Of a stretch of 64,000 nt of DNA, positions 1 through 15,300 are shown in pieces. The notes beneath the pieces are model-generated. The model made no database searches. It was not told the DNA's origin and saw only the letters and a list, made by a program, of their open reading frames with translations. How positions within the stretch are numbered: position 1 is the stretch's first letter; every line of letters starts with the position of its first letter. The translations under genes were made by a program, and so were the position numbers. Origin of the DNA: Saccoglossus kowalevskii (Eukaryota > Hemichordata > Enteropneusta > Harrimaniidae); the NCBI RefSeq assembly GCF_000003605.2, contig NW_003122908.1, forward strand, positions 929,571-993,570. The letters are read 5' to 3'.

Positions 1-543
1 TTGCAGACACTGTAGCCAACACACGAGCGCTTAAGTAGGTGTGTCAATTGAGAGAATTTTAGACTTGCACAACTGTGGCATTATTTTTGAGGATTTGTGG
101 TGGTGCCGAGTTGTTAGTTCTTTATCTTTATAAAGGTAGTAGTTTACCAAATTTAACCAATTTGCATCTTGTGACAAGTTAAATTGCTTTTCGCACAAAT
201 GAATAGTAACTGACTTGCTTTAACGAACTATAGTAAATATACATGCATTTTGGCAAAGAGTTAACATCCAGCTCTGTAAAATGAATACTCTTATTGCTAG
301 ACCAACTGCAGCTACCTTAATGCAACAATTATATGTTAAAGGGCAGGTGGCAGAGTTTGTAAATGTGCATTTTACAGTGTTGCACAAGACTTTTGTCAAA
401 CACTGGTCCATCAACCACAATCTTTCAAATTTAAAATACCATTTGTGTGAATGGATGAGTATCTAACTGAACTCTTCAAGTGATTCATGTAAATATTTCA
501 TAATTATTAAAAATAATAATGCCAATGTACATTTTTATTTCAG
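1..543 (+). other. RPS13 intron 1 (3' part)
   Basis: The window opens inside the first intron of RPS13. The intron ends in a pyrimidine-rich stretch and TTTCAG at 538-543. The eight or so N-terminal codons of the ribosomal protein are not found in these bases, so exon 1 must lie before the window. The small open frames on both strands here match nothing recognisable. Confidence 0.8.
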
Positions 544-3620
<3,077 letters not shown>

Positions 3621-3674
3621 ATTTCTTATAATGGTCACGTTCATCTGAAGTGTAACTTTACCAGAATTGAGAAA

Positions 3675-3680
3675 ATTAAA
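3675..3680 (+). promoter_or_regulatory. RPS13 polyadenylation signal (ATTAAA)
   Basis: ATTAAA lies 55 bases after the RPS13 stop codon. That fits the very short 3' UTR usual for ribosomal protein genes. No AATAAA is closer. Confidence 0.55.
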
Positions 3681-3942
3681 AAAAAGTGATAAAAGCCAGT
3701 TTTATTTCAGTGTGTATTTTGTTGAGTGAATGGTGTTTAAATAATGTGCAGTCCAATAGAACAGTTACTGAGTCGTTTGTTTTAAAACATTTCTCTGGTT
3801 CACATCCACTTAGACATGTGCAATTTGGCCATGGATGCAACACGTATTAGCCAAATTTTGAGATGTTTAGTACGATGCAGAGCTGTGGACAACGCAAATT
3901 TAATTGTACCATTCAATTATGCCCTCAGGCAGTCAGCTAGTG

Positions 3943-4005
3943 TACGCGCAATAAAATAAATGCGATATTTACTATATGGGGGCCGCCATCTTGAATGCAT
4001 AATTC
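3943..4005 (+). repeat. Short interspersed repeat with CCGCCATCTT core, copy 1
   Basis: About 60 bases (AATAAAATAAATGCGATATT, then TACTA, then GGGCCGCCATCTTGAATG) match 25125-25185 with a few changes. The core CCGCCATCTT is the reverse complement of the YY1-type AAGATGGCGG motif. The edges are uncertain because only two copies are in view. Confidence 0.65.
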
Positions 4006-4804
4006 GATCATTTTGTTTTTGGAGTTTCTCATTTCAATGAAACTACATTTCTGTATATTGTCCAAGATACTTTACAGACAACTTAACCATACACGTACAA
4101 CCATACACGTACAATCTGTTTTTTTCTCTTGTGAAACATTCCCAGATGCACTATATGAACACATGGACTGGTAGCTAAGAAAAAAAATTACCTTATCAAA
4201 GATCAGTCATTTTAGTACCATAATTTAACTTTTATTTCTAAAGAATTTATTTCAAGCATTTTCCCCATTATTGGTAATAGATCAGTGAGTGGAAAGTTCA
4301 CTCTGGTTAATACTAGACATACACCATCTTGACTGAACGTCTTTTATAATACAGTACTCGTTGCATACAAAGACTGTTAAGCCATTATCAAGTCATTGCC
4401 TTTCAGAGTCCATATATATATATATATAAATGCGCGCGTCACCAGCACTAAACTAGTTCTCATTCAATTTGCAAATTTATCATTTGATAAAATTAGAACG
4501 ATTCACATGACTTGCACATTTAATGCAGGCTTGGAATTCAACCACACGCATCATTTTCACCCTGAATCGAAAATTATTTTTCTGATTATCGGGAACAATT
4601 GCATTGATTTTTTTTAAAAAAATGATGTGGAAGAAACAAAAATTGAACAACAAATTTAAAAGTAAACTGATTGCCTTGTGAATGTTTTGGGCAAAATACT
4701 AAATGATTGATTTGATGTGCATCTTAGTTGCACGCTAACAGTGTTACCATAACATCAAGAGCGTGTTACAGCCCGGCAGTGGCACTTTACAGCTATAAAC
4801 TCAA

Positions 4805-4976
4805 CTACTGTAGAATACTTTATTTTCGCTTGGAATTTATTTTCACTGAAGGGATGATTCCGTGAAAATAAAATCTAGCGAATATACTTTTTTTCCTGTA
4901 TTTCACATTAAACTCTTCAAAAATCAGTGAAAATAAATTCCATACAAAACGCCCAAAAAGAGTATTCCACAGTATT
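4805..4976. repeat. MITE-like repeat family A, copy 1
   Basis: Starts CTACTGTAGAATACTTTATT and ends in the near inverse AGTATTCCACAGTA, giving a short palindromic terminus. Internal blocks such as TCAGTGAAAATAAATTCCAT and CCCAAAAAG recur at 39031-39214 and 60594-60773. The small size, inverted ends and lack of coding capacity fit a nonautonomous DNA transposon. Confidence 0.75.
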
Positions 4977-5939
4977 TAGGTAAGAGTAATCAAAAAAATG
5001 TAACAAAATAATAATGATCTCGCAGCTTTTATTATTAATAAATTATAATGCTTGAAACATGTAAATGAAGCAAATAATTCATCAGTTCTCTACTCTGAGC
5101 AGTTGCCGGAGATCCACAAGGGAGAAAAGATGAATATTAATCTGGTGTAGTTAAAAAATGACATCCACCATTTAGAGTTGACAAGTTATAATACATGATT
5201 ATATAAACCCATTATTTATGATGTCAGCTGCAGTCACAGTGGGGGAAAAATCTATGGCCACACTGGCTTTTACCAATAATCAATTTTTTTTTTTAAATCG
5301 CATACATTAAGTGAAATTGGAAGTATTTACAAAGAGGTATTGGGAACAAAAAAAAAAAGAGTAACAAATTGTAATTATATTTTGAATAATAAAGTATACC
5401 TCGTGCATGAAGGATATTTTGAAATATTGCTCAAAAAATTCATGATCAAGTACAGAATAACCTTTAGCGAACAACAATAATAAATATGAGGCGATGGGTC
5501 CAGGTAAAAATTATATAAGCACACAACGTGAATTAATAGTATTACAATTTTTGTCTTCAAATTTTGTATAAAATTCAAATAAATGAACATGATAATTTCG
5601 TAAAAAACAACAAATCATTACCTGCGTTGACTTCCCAGACAGAATGACAACGAGTTGTCATATTGAAAGACAATGCAATTCAATTTCACTTTCTAGCGTT
5701 GAAACATCATCATTGCAAAGTTGCGCTGCATTGTGTTCATGTGACCAACTTTGATCTTGTAAATTCAGAACATCACAATTTATGCAAGATGAAGGTAATG
5801 TTGAAAAAATTTCTTTACATTAAGTATCCGTGAAGTATTTAATGTACGCGTGTGTCATACCAATACTGGTACATCATAACGCAACATACCGTAACGGCCT
5901 GTTACTATAAGGCAGTTAAAAGAAAAGATTTGACAGTGT

Positions 5940-6111
5940 ACAGTGATTTAAGAATTAACCTCATTAACAAATCCATTAATTTAGGAATGAACCCTATTAA
6001 CCCACCCTCTGTTTCAAGAATTAACCCTATTAACCCACCCAGTGATTTAAGAATTAACCTTATTAACCCACCCAGTGATTTAAGAATTAACCCTATTAAT
6101 CAACCCAAATA
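5940..6111 (+). repeat. Minisatellite, period about 30-33 bases
   Basis: About five to six units built on GATTTAAGAATTAACC followed by TATTAACCCACCCAGT. The units near the right end are almost identical, while the left ones are diverged. The array stays open on the plus strand and would encode an IN-P-IN-PPSDLR repeat peptide, but I see no splice context or start supporting translation. Confidence 0.85.
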
Positions 6112-6340
6112 GTCATGATAGGAGGGAGTTGGGACTCATCCAAATTCAATCTTGTATATTAATTATCAGACTTCACTATTTATGTTACTGAGCTGGGACA
6201 CAACCATGCATGACAGGGGTGTGGTACCCACCAAGTATATCAATCTTGAATACTGAACATCTGACTTCACCATTCATGATAGCGGAGTAGAACCCGCCTA
6301 CTATCTCACTCCATCATTCATGATGAATTGGTTTTGACAA

Positions 6341-6346
6341 TTTAAT
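6341..6346 (-). promoter_or_regulatory. Possible FAR1 polyadenylation signal
   Basis: TTTAAT on the plus strand reads ATTAAA on the minus strand, 40 bases past the FAR1 stop. No canonical AATAAA is nearer; the next candidates lie more than 1 kb away near 5026. This is the likeliest, but unproven, 3' end signal. Confidence 0.4.
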
Positions 6347-6385
6347 ATATTCGAGTGAATAGAGTTTTTATGTTACTCAAATTGT

Positions 6386-9300
6386 TTAACTTGTTGAGCT
6401 GGTTAATCTGCAGTATTGGACAAACTTGAAGAAGAGATTTGTGACAAAGTACCACAGGTTTCGTGCGATTTGAGATCGGGCAATCAGGAACCGCCAAATC
6501 ACAACAAACAGGAGCGTGTTGAAAGTGTATCGGATGTTGCGAAGTCTCTTCAGGTGTGCACGAGCCTGTGGAAGACCGGAGAGTTCCTCGTTGAGAACGT
6601 ATTTTTTCGTTCCCAGGCAGTAGTTCTCCAGGTAGGTGGGCCAATGAAGAGGACGAACGTCGGTGAAGAATACCTGTGAAAATAATATATTTAAAAAATT
6701 AAATGTCAAAACGCAAGATTTTGGACAAAATTAAATTTCTACTAGTATATTTCTGTGAAACTTTCATATAGAAATTTTGAAAATGTTAGTTCATTCATGC
6801 TCTCAACCGCAGGAAGGTGAGCGTAACTAGCGAGTCAAACAAATTGTTATGTACCTTATTGTCTTCTTTAGTGAGTGCACGTGATAATGTCTCTGTGTTT
6901 TCGTTTGCCCATTCCCAGGTGTTTGTTGTAAAGTATTCCAGGGTCGCCATTGCTTTCTTCATTTTATCATAGATACGTACCATTCTGTAACATTAGGAAA
7001 TCCAAACAACATCAGCAAATTTTTTTAATGGGGGTCATAAGTATGTAAATTGTACAGTATTTCCAAAGTCATTTGTAACCATGGTTCCACAAGCTAATTG
7101 ATATATGTGCATTACAAGCATGGTGTTCAGTAGTGTGAGTGATTATGTATTTGCATATAACAACATGATGGTTTATTCAAAGCAAGTCTACAAGAAATGC
7201 AATTTTGGTTTGAGTGTGCTTCTATTGCAGATGTGCCTGTAATTTTGATGTGATGTGATTATTTTGGTTATCAAATGGTCATGTTTTAATTTAATTTAAA
7301 CTATTCACAGAAATGTTTTAGACTAACAAATAGTAAAATGTGATATTCAAAAATAAACAAATCAACTTCTATGCAAATTATACATATTTATATATACACT
7401 TGTCAGATCCAGATAGTGGAATTTTTTAGGATGTGCGAATTTCACAAATTTTTCTCTGAAAAGATCTGATCTATTTAGCCCATAAATGATGCATTCCGAA
7501 TCAAAAATCTTTGATAAATGTCTTCAGATGAGATCAGATCAGATCAGCTAACTGGAAAGTATATGTCCATTCCTAATTACCAAACACTCAGTAAAAAAAA
7601 TACATTTTCTAACATGGTTGACAATATATACAACTTGAGTATAAAATCAAACAAGAACTAAATTTTTTTTTGTCAGGGGTACAAAAAAGAATTGGTGATC
7701 ATGAACTAGTCAAAAAAATCGTCGGATATAAGTTGGTTTGAGTAAAAATCCTGGAATCTGAGCAAAGATCAGTAACAATAAAATTTGTTAAATGAGGTGA
7801 GAATTTCCCACTTAGAAATCTCAGGTGAGAACACAAGTTTTCAGAAATATTAATTAATAATTAATTCTGATTAACTTCATAATTAAATATATGTATATTT
7901 AAGTTTTGTACAAGTTTTAACCTACATAATGGTGGCAAATTAATCCTACCTGGGTCTTTGCCCTGTAAGTCTGAGTAGAAAATCATAGAAGTAACCTGGT
8001 ATGGTATGACAAACTATGTTCCAATACTCTTGTACCACTCTGTGAAAGGAAAAAAACAATAAAATAAATAGTTGCTTATTTGCACAATTATTACAACTGC
8101 TCCCCATCATACCATAACAGTAGGAGAGGTACTAGTATTGGATCAAACACATTAACGTTGTCGCAAATAGTGAGACACAAGTTACAGTCCCATACACTCC
8201 AAAGTAAAGACATCTTGCGCCACACATAAAGACAACAACTTGGAAGTTGACTGGTTAATATTAATTATCAGTTTCTCACTTGTGCTAAAACAATCATGCA
8301 AATAAAACTCCTAATTAGGAATGCAACAAGGCACCGATGACAACCCACATGCCCCAGCTGGCCAACAACTTCAGTCACACAAAATTTTGTTGGAATGATC
8401 CTTTCCAAATTTTTCCTCCGAGAGACAATTAAGGCAATGTAAGTTAAAATCAGAGATGCCAGAGAATACAGGGGCTACTGTGATGACAAACACCAAAAGA
8501 ATTAAAGGAATGATATGCTGCAAAATGTACACATGTATCAGGGGCGCATGTAACATGTCCTGAACAGTCTATATCGCACAAATTTCTAGTAGTTTATTAT
8601 AAGATATATTCTTAACAGACTAAGTTATAGATAAAGCTGTACATGGTAGATTGTCAATTTGGCTTACAAAATTTGTCCTTGAAGTTTTGACCAGGGATAT
8701 ATTTTTGGTGCAGTAAAAATAGAGCTCACTACCTGACCCTCAATTCTATTACTGGCTTTTACAGTCATTATGAAACCAAAAACACAATTTCAACCATCAT
8801 CACCATCATCATTTTTTAAACTTTTATTTATACATAGAATACATTTTATTCACAAATATATGGCTTTTTACTCCTAAAAATGTATTTTATTTCTAGTATG
8901 CTAAAATTCACTCTTTCTGAGGAAACTAGAACCAGAAAAAAATGAAAAAATATAATAGAAATGTTTGGAATGTTATATAAGCCATATAAATTACCCTGGA
9001 AACATCCCACTGAAAAATAAACCATGATCAAAGCAACCAAGCCGAAACATCCAGCCAAAACGTTATACATTCACTGTTGTAAATATACTTGTTCTCATTT
9101 GAAAATCACTGATTAAAAAGAATTGTATAATGGTTTTCCTGGATTGAGTCGCGAAAAAAATTGTTATCTCAAAGTTTTCAAAAACACTTGTATCAATCTG
9201 TTTTAAACATACTACCTAGTTTATGTTTTACTGCTCATAACATGTCTGAGCTTAATTTTCTTTAGACGTTTGTTTATTGAATAATATGTAATCAAGATGA

Positions 9301-12300
9301 GATGGGGGAAAAAATCCTCTTGTTTTAAACACTTTTCTTTACACTTAAAAAATTTAAATCATGAAGAAATGCTACCCAAATGGGTGATTGAAAACAATCG
9401 CTGAAACAATTGACTTGAACTTGACTTAGACAGTAATATGTACATTTCATTGTTTATCTTATCAGATGTATACAATGCAGCATATTTGTATATTATGCCT
9501 CAACCCAGTGTATTCTCTTCAATGACTGCTACCGGTAGTACCGAATTCGGTTGTAAATTGGCCCATCCGAAAAATTGCCCTTTCACGGCTGGTGGGCCCT
9601 TATTTGGGGCACAACATTTCAAAAAAATTATTAAATACTTTTTTTTTTAATTCTATTTCCATTGAAAAATTTACTTGCGCTGCATTTCAACGCCAGCAGT
9701 TAGACCACCCGAGACGAAAGAAACCACTGAAGAAGCTAATCAAAATTTTTGTCTTGCTGAATTAAAAAGTAGACCGCCATTCATTATGTCACCCAGTGTC
9801 ATCTTTCTCCAAAAAAACAAGCCTGGTACGCCAAATACAATTATTTTTTTTAATTTTATTGGTAACGAAATATATTCTAAAAGAAGTTCCAAATAAAAAC
9901 GAACACAACTGCATTGCTTAGTAGCAAATGATCATGGTAACGCAATTCGGTCATGCTGCGTTTCACAAGTGTTGTGATTAGTAGTGATTATAATAAATTC
10001 GTTGAATTGTTATGAAATGCAAATAAAATTCAACTTAGTTTCATTGTAAGTGAATGAATCCGGTCGCATATTATAAACGCTCGAAGCTGTAGGATATCTG
10101 CCATGTTTTCCATGAGTTGACCTGGATTAGTCTACTAGTATTTTAGGCGCCAAGAAAGATTGAAGTGTCTGAAAAATGACGCCAAAAAATAAAAAAAACA
10201 CACCTTAAAAAACTGCCCTGGGCGATTTCTTGGTCCCATTTTATTTGTTTAAAACCCAAACTGCAGTTTAACGGCCTGGGGCCAATTTACAGCAGAATCC
10301 GGTACACAGATTGTAAACCGCTTAATTTTCACTGCTAGTAATTATCATGATTTTATGGCATTTGTAGAGACACAAGCAAATAAAGCGGCTTACAGTAAGT
10401 TCCACTGTTGGGTGTATAATAATAAATCATTCTGCACATTTTTCTCGTTGCACTCTGTTCACATCTTGACAATTATTAATAAAAGATAAACATGCTGACA
10501 AATAAGTGGACGTAAACTCTGTCTTACTGATTCTCCGTTATCGTGCCGTGTGGACGGCGGAAACTACCACGAAGCGGAAATCTCTTATAAATATCTACAA
10601 CCATATCTGTAAGGAAGTCATTCCCAATGTATCAAGAAGGGGGTGTGGAACAATTGTCACCATCGCAACAGTAGGATTCAATTCATAGACAGAGCGTAAT
10701 CAAAAAACATGCAACTTAACGTCTAGATATTTGCTGTATATATGTTACCCTACACTTGTGTGAGCAGACAAATGCTATTTTACTCGCTAGTTTGTTGATT
10801 ATTCGGTCTGTCTTTGATGATCCACGTATTAAAGTAAGTTAGACTTCCCACAATGCAAGATTAAAAAAACTGAGATGATAATAATTGACAATTTTGCATA
10901 ACATTTTTTCTTTCCCTTTCTTTTATAGACCAAGCCCAAGAAATAATAGAGAAAGTAATATGATGATTAGGAATGGTGCATTGTGGGAAAACACCATGAA
11001 ATGAAAATGTTATGATGACTTACGCTCCTTGCGTGACACTAGTTGAAGGTCGTCTAAACGCATTCTGTAGTGGATATCGTTTAAATAAGGATGGAACTAC
11101 GGCTTCTGAGAATGGTTACAATCAACACAACATGCAAAAAAAACAAAAATTGAAAAAAAAACTTGCACAAATATTCAAACAATGAAAAGAACCCATTGTG
11201 ATGCAGCCATAACATTATAGAGTGCAAATTACTGTAACAGACAGAGATGTACACAGATGATACATGATGTTGTAGGACCAATCAAAATTCTTGTTCCATG
11301 GAAAAGTGCTACCAGTAGACAAGAGAGTGAAAATCAGAAGATTTGATGTAAATTTGATCGGTAGACCACAGACAAAAACAATTCTGCAGCAAGCATAGTT
11401 ATATTTGAATTCACATGTTTTTGTAAACAATGTACCCACCGTGCTAACCCATATTGAACATGACAGTATGACCATATGGCATTTTAAAAGACAAAAACAG
11501 TGCATTTCTCAGATTTTCAGAACATATAACCATTTTAGATTCCACAGAACACAAATTTTGTCAGGCTTTTGAAAATGTAATATGGACGAAAACATTTTTT
11601 AATATTGTTGTTCAAAATACCCCATACTGTAGACCAAAATGTTTCCATAGATGAGAGATCAAAAACACTAATACACATGTGAATTATTTTTGTACATTTA
11701 CCATAACAACCAGTGCACACATGTAGGATTTCATTGTCCTGAATACTCACATGAGTGCTACAAGAACAGCGTTTTCAGGTTATTACTAATCAGAGCATGA
11801 TTTATCAAACAAGAATATTGAATTTTATGCATTCATGTCCATATTACATCTTTAATATTTGACATATTTTTCATTGATGTTGAGATTAAGGTTATTCATT
11901 AATACAGTATTCGACCAACTTAACACCCACACTTCAACTCAGAAAATCATGATTTTTACATTTTTTTGTTTACATGTGCCAAGTTTGGGGGAGTTTGTGG
12001 GAAATGAAATATTGTTTTACAAAATGAATAGTTTGTGAATCAACTGGAACAAGTCAGTTTCCAATTTGCCCAGAACAATAACCCTAAAATGTGCTTAAAC
12101 CACAAAACTATGTCCCTTAAAGATGTGTCTCATAATACTCAATATATATTCCAAGTTTGAATGAAATGCCCTTTTCCACCTAAAAATACCCTTAAATGTG
12201 CATAAACCATAAGGAAATTTGGCAATCCACAAAACATCAAATCTATTATTACCCAATCAGAATGAAGTGTAACACTGACGGAAGGGAATTGGCACTGATT

Positions 12301-15300
12301 TCAGAAGAAGTTTTTTTTTTTGATTTTGTTTCTTGCAAACAAGGTCAATTTCAACAAACAGTTAATGGTCAAATAGACACTAATTTTACTATTCAGAAAA
12401 GTAAAACAATGTCCAGTGACCAAGTTTCATGACTAGACATAGATTTCGAAACAGAACGACATGAACGACATGTCAAACATGACCCTCAAAATAGAAATCC
12501 CACAAAAGTGAATGATGGGTCGAATACAGTACATGATAAACAAGTTGGTGGCTTTAATATCAACAATGTGACAACCCATACGTACCCATCTCTCCCCATC
12601 TAAAGGGATTAATCCCACCTGTTGTGACATTGTACACTGGTATTAATGAGGGCCTACAAAAAAAAAATATATATATAGTACACTAAAATGTACATTTACA
12701 TTATGTTGCATCGTTACTTTAAGCACTATTATATATATAGTACACTACACATCCACTATGGTAATTTTTATAATAGTTCATACTTTTTTCCAAAAATTCA
12801 TCATTCATAAATTATTTCTTTATATTTCTATACCAACTCCTTAGATTTCTCAGATAGGGTCATAGAAGCAATCATCTATTGCTAACAATTTATTTCTGCA
12901 TTGTCTCAGTATTGAATAACATAGAAATACATATATGCTACATAGTTATTGGGTGCTGTTATCTGCCCTACGCTTTGTCTCAGCCATTACAAGTGAAGCG
13001 ACCCACAGTGTTGAATCAACTCATCCAAAATGAGGTCTGTATGGAATCTAGTGTTAGAAACTTTCATTCAGCTCTTACTTTTTAATGGCAGTGTACCAGG
13101 CTGAAGCAATCATGACATTCACTGGTATATCGACTGGTACCACATCAGCGACTGCATTGGGATCTGCTCTCATACTCCGCAGTAAACCTTTACCACACTA
13201 GAAATAAACAAACGTGCAAGACTCTTCTGTTATTAACGAAAAAACAGAGTTCATAATAGTATACAAGCTTTAAATATTAGCTGCTATTTCTATTTATCAT
13301 ATTTATACGATAGCTAAACATGCTAATTTAAAACACAGCAATTCAAAACTAAAAATTATGTGTATTCTTTCCTTTACAAACCAGGAAATTGAAAACATAC
13401 TTTTTACAGTGTTTTTACTACAAGGCAACATGTTGCGTTTGTCAATAAAAACTAAATAAGTCACAATCCATAAAGGGAAGTATTGTCCAGGTATTTTCAT
13501 TTGCAATTATATTTGTGACCTTAGAAAACATAATGCTACAGTAAAACCTGTCAAAACCGACCCCTGGATAAACCGACCTACTGTCAGAACCGACCGATTT
13601 ATGTAGCCCCGAAATTTCTCCATAGACGCCTATGTTAAAACAACCTGTGAAATCCGACCACTGTTTACTCCGAACACCGACCGCATTGATCGGTCCCAAG
13701 TCCAATATTCACACTGAATACATCGACCATCCGACCAGTTGCACCACATCCGCTGTCTAGTAATTCGGTCTGCCCGACCTAAAAAGTATGCATTGTGTCC
13801 AAATTCCGCAAACGTCACAGAAACAATACCAAATCTCACACTACAAGTAACGTCCCGTGTAAAACAATGGCAACTGATTACATTTTTCACACCACACGCC
13901 CACGCATCGCGTGGTGTCTGGACAGTATAATGACCCCGGATATAAACAAATGATCGGGGTCNNNNNNNNNNNNNNNNNNNNNNNNNNNNNNNNNNNNNNN
14001 NNNNNNNNNNNNNNNNNNNNNNNNNNNNNNNNNNNNNNNNNNNNNNNNNNNNNNNNNNNNNNNNNNNNNNNNNNNNNNNNNNNNNNNNNNNNNNNNNNNN
14101 NNNNNNNNNNNNNNNNNNNNNNNNNNNNNNNNNNNNNNNNNNNNNNNNNNNNNNNNNNNNNNNNNNNNNNNNNNNNNNNNNNNNNNNNNNNNNNNNNNNN
14201 NNNNNNNNNNNNNNNNNNNNNNNNNNNNNNNNNNNNNNNNNNNNNNNNNNNNNNNNNNNNNNNNNNNNNNNNNNNNNNNNNNNNNNNNNNNNNNNNNNNN
14301 NNNNNNNNNNNNNNNNNNNNNNNNNNNNNNNNNNNNNNNNNNNNNNNNNNNNNNNNNNNNNNNNNNNNNNNNNNNNNNNNNNNNNNNNNNNNNNNNNNNN
14401 NNNNNNNNNNNNNNNNNNNNNNNNNNNNNNNNNNNNNNNNNNNNNNNNNNNNNNNNNNNNNNNNNNNNNNNNNNNNNNNNNNNNNNNNNNNNNNNNNNNN
14501 NNNNNNNNNNNNNNNNNNNNNNNNNNNNNNNNNNNNNNNNNNNNNNNNNNNNNNNNNNNNNNNNNNNNNNNNNNNNNNNNNNNNNNNNNNNNNNNNNNNN
14601 NNNNNNNNNNNNNNNNNNNNNNNNNNNNNNNNNNNNNNNNNNNNNNNNNNNNNNNNNNNNNNNNNNNNNNNNNNNNNNNNNNNNNNNNNNNNNNNNNNNN
14701 NNNNNNNNNNNNNNNNNNNNNNNNNNNNNNNNNNNNNNNNNNNNNNNNNNNNNNNNNNNNNNNNNNNNNNNNNNNNNNNNNNNNNNNNNNNNNNNNNNNN
14801 NNNNNNNNNNNNNNNNNNNNNNNNNNNNNNNNNNNNNNNNNNNNNNNNNNNNNNNNNNNNNNNNNNNNNNNNNNNNNNNNNNNNNNNNNNNNNNNNNNNN
14901 NNNNNNAAATGCACATTGTAAATACATGTAGAATCACCGGAGGCAAACTCCGATGTCTTTCATTTGTCCCGTGTTTACAGCACATGTAATTGTTGTTTCA
15001 ATCAAAGTCACGCCCACCCTGAATAAACCGACTCCCTCTGAAAACCGACCATAGATCCCAGTCCCAGTCATGGTCGGTTTTGACAGGTTTTACTGTATAA
15101 TAATAGGTACATGCACTTACAGCGATAAAGACACCACTTGGCCCATTAAAATTGTCAATCCAACCCTACAAGAGAGAAAAAAATGACAATCATTTGCATA
15201 TCATGCCTGATGTACATGAAAAATCCCTGTACTCAACAGCTAGTGGACGTGAATGGATTCCCAGCAACGAGAAGACTCCATCGCAGGATATGATGGCAGA

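Larger units (their letters stand above)
3681..6340. other. Intergenic region between convergent RPS13 and FAR1
   Basis: No gene recognised. It holds a short shared repeat with a CCGCCATCTT core (3943-4005), a TA-rich run near 4420, a MITE-like repeat (4805-4976) and a minisatellite (5940-6111). The rest is unremarkable AT-rich sequence. Confidence 0.7.

Noticed and set aside
13630-14985. Long open frames of 336-451 codons on both strands
   Set aside because: They span the 945-N gap; nearly all residues are unknown and the ends lie in transposon terminal sequence.
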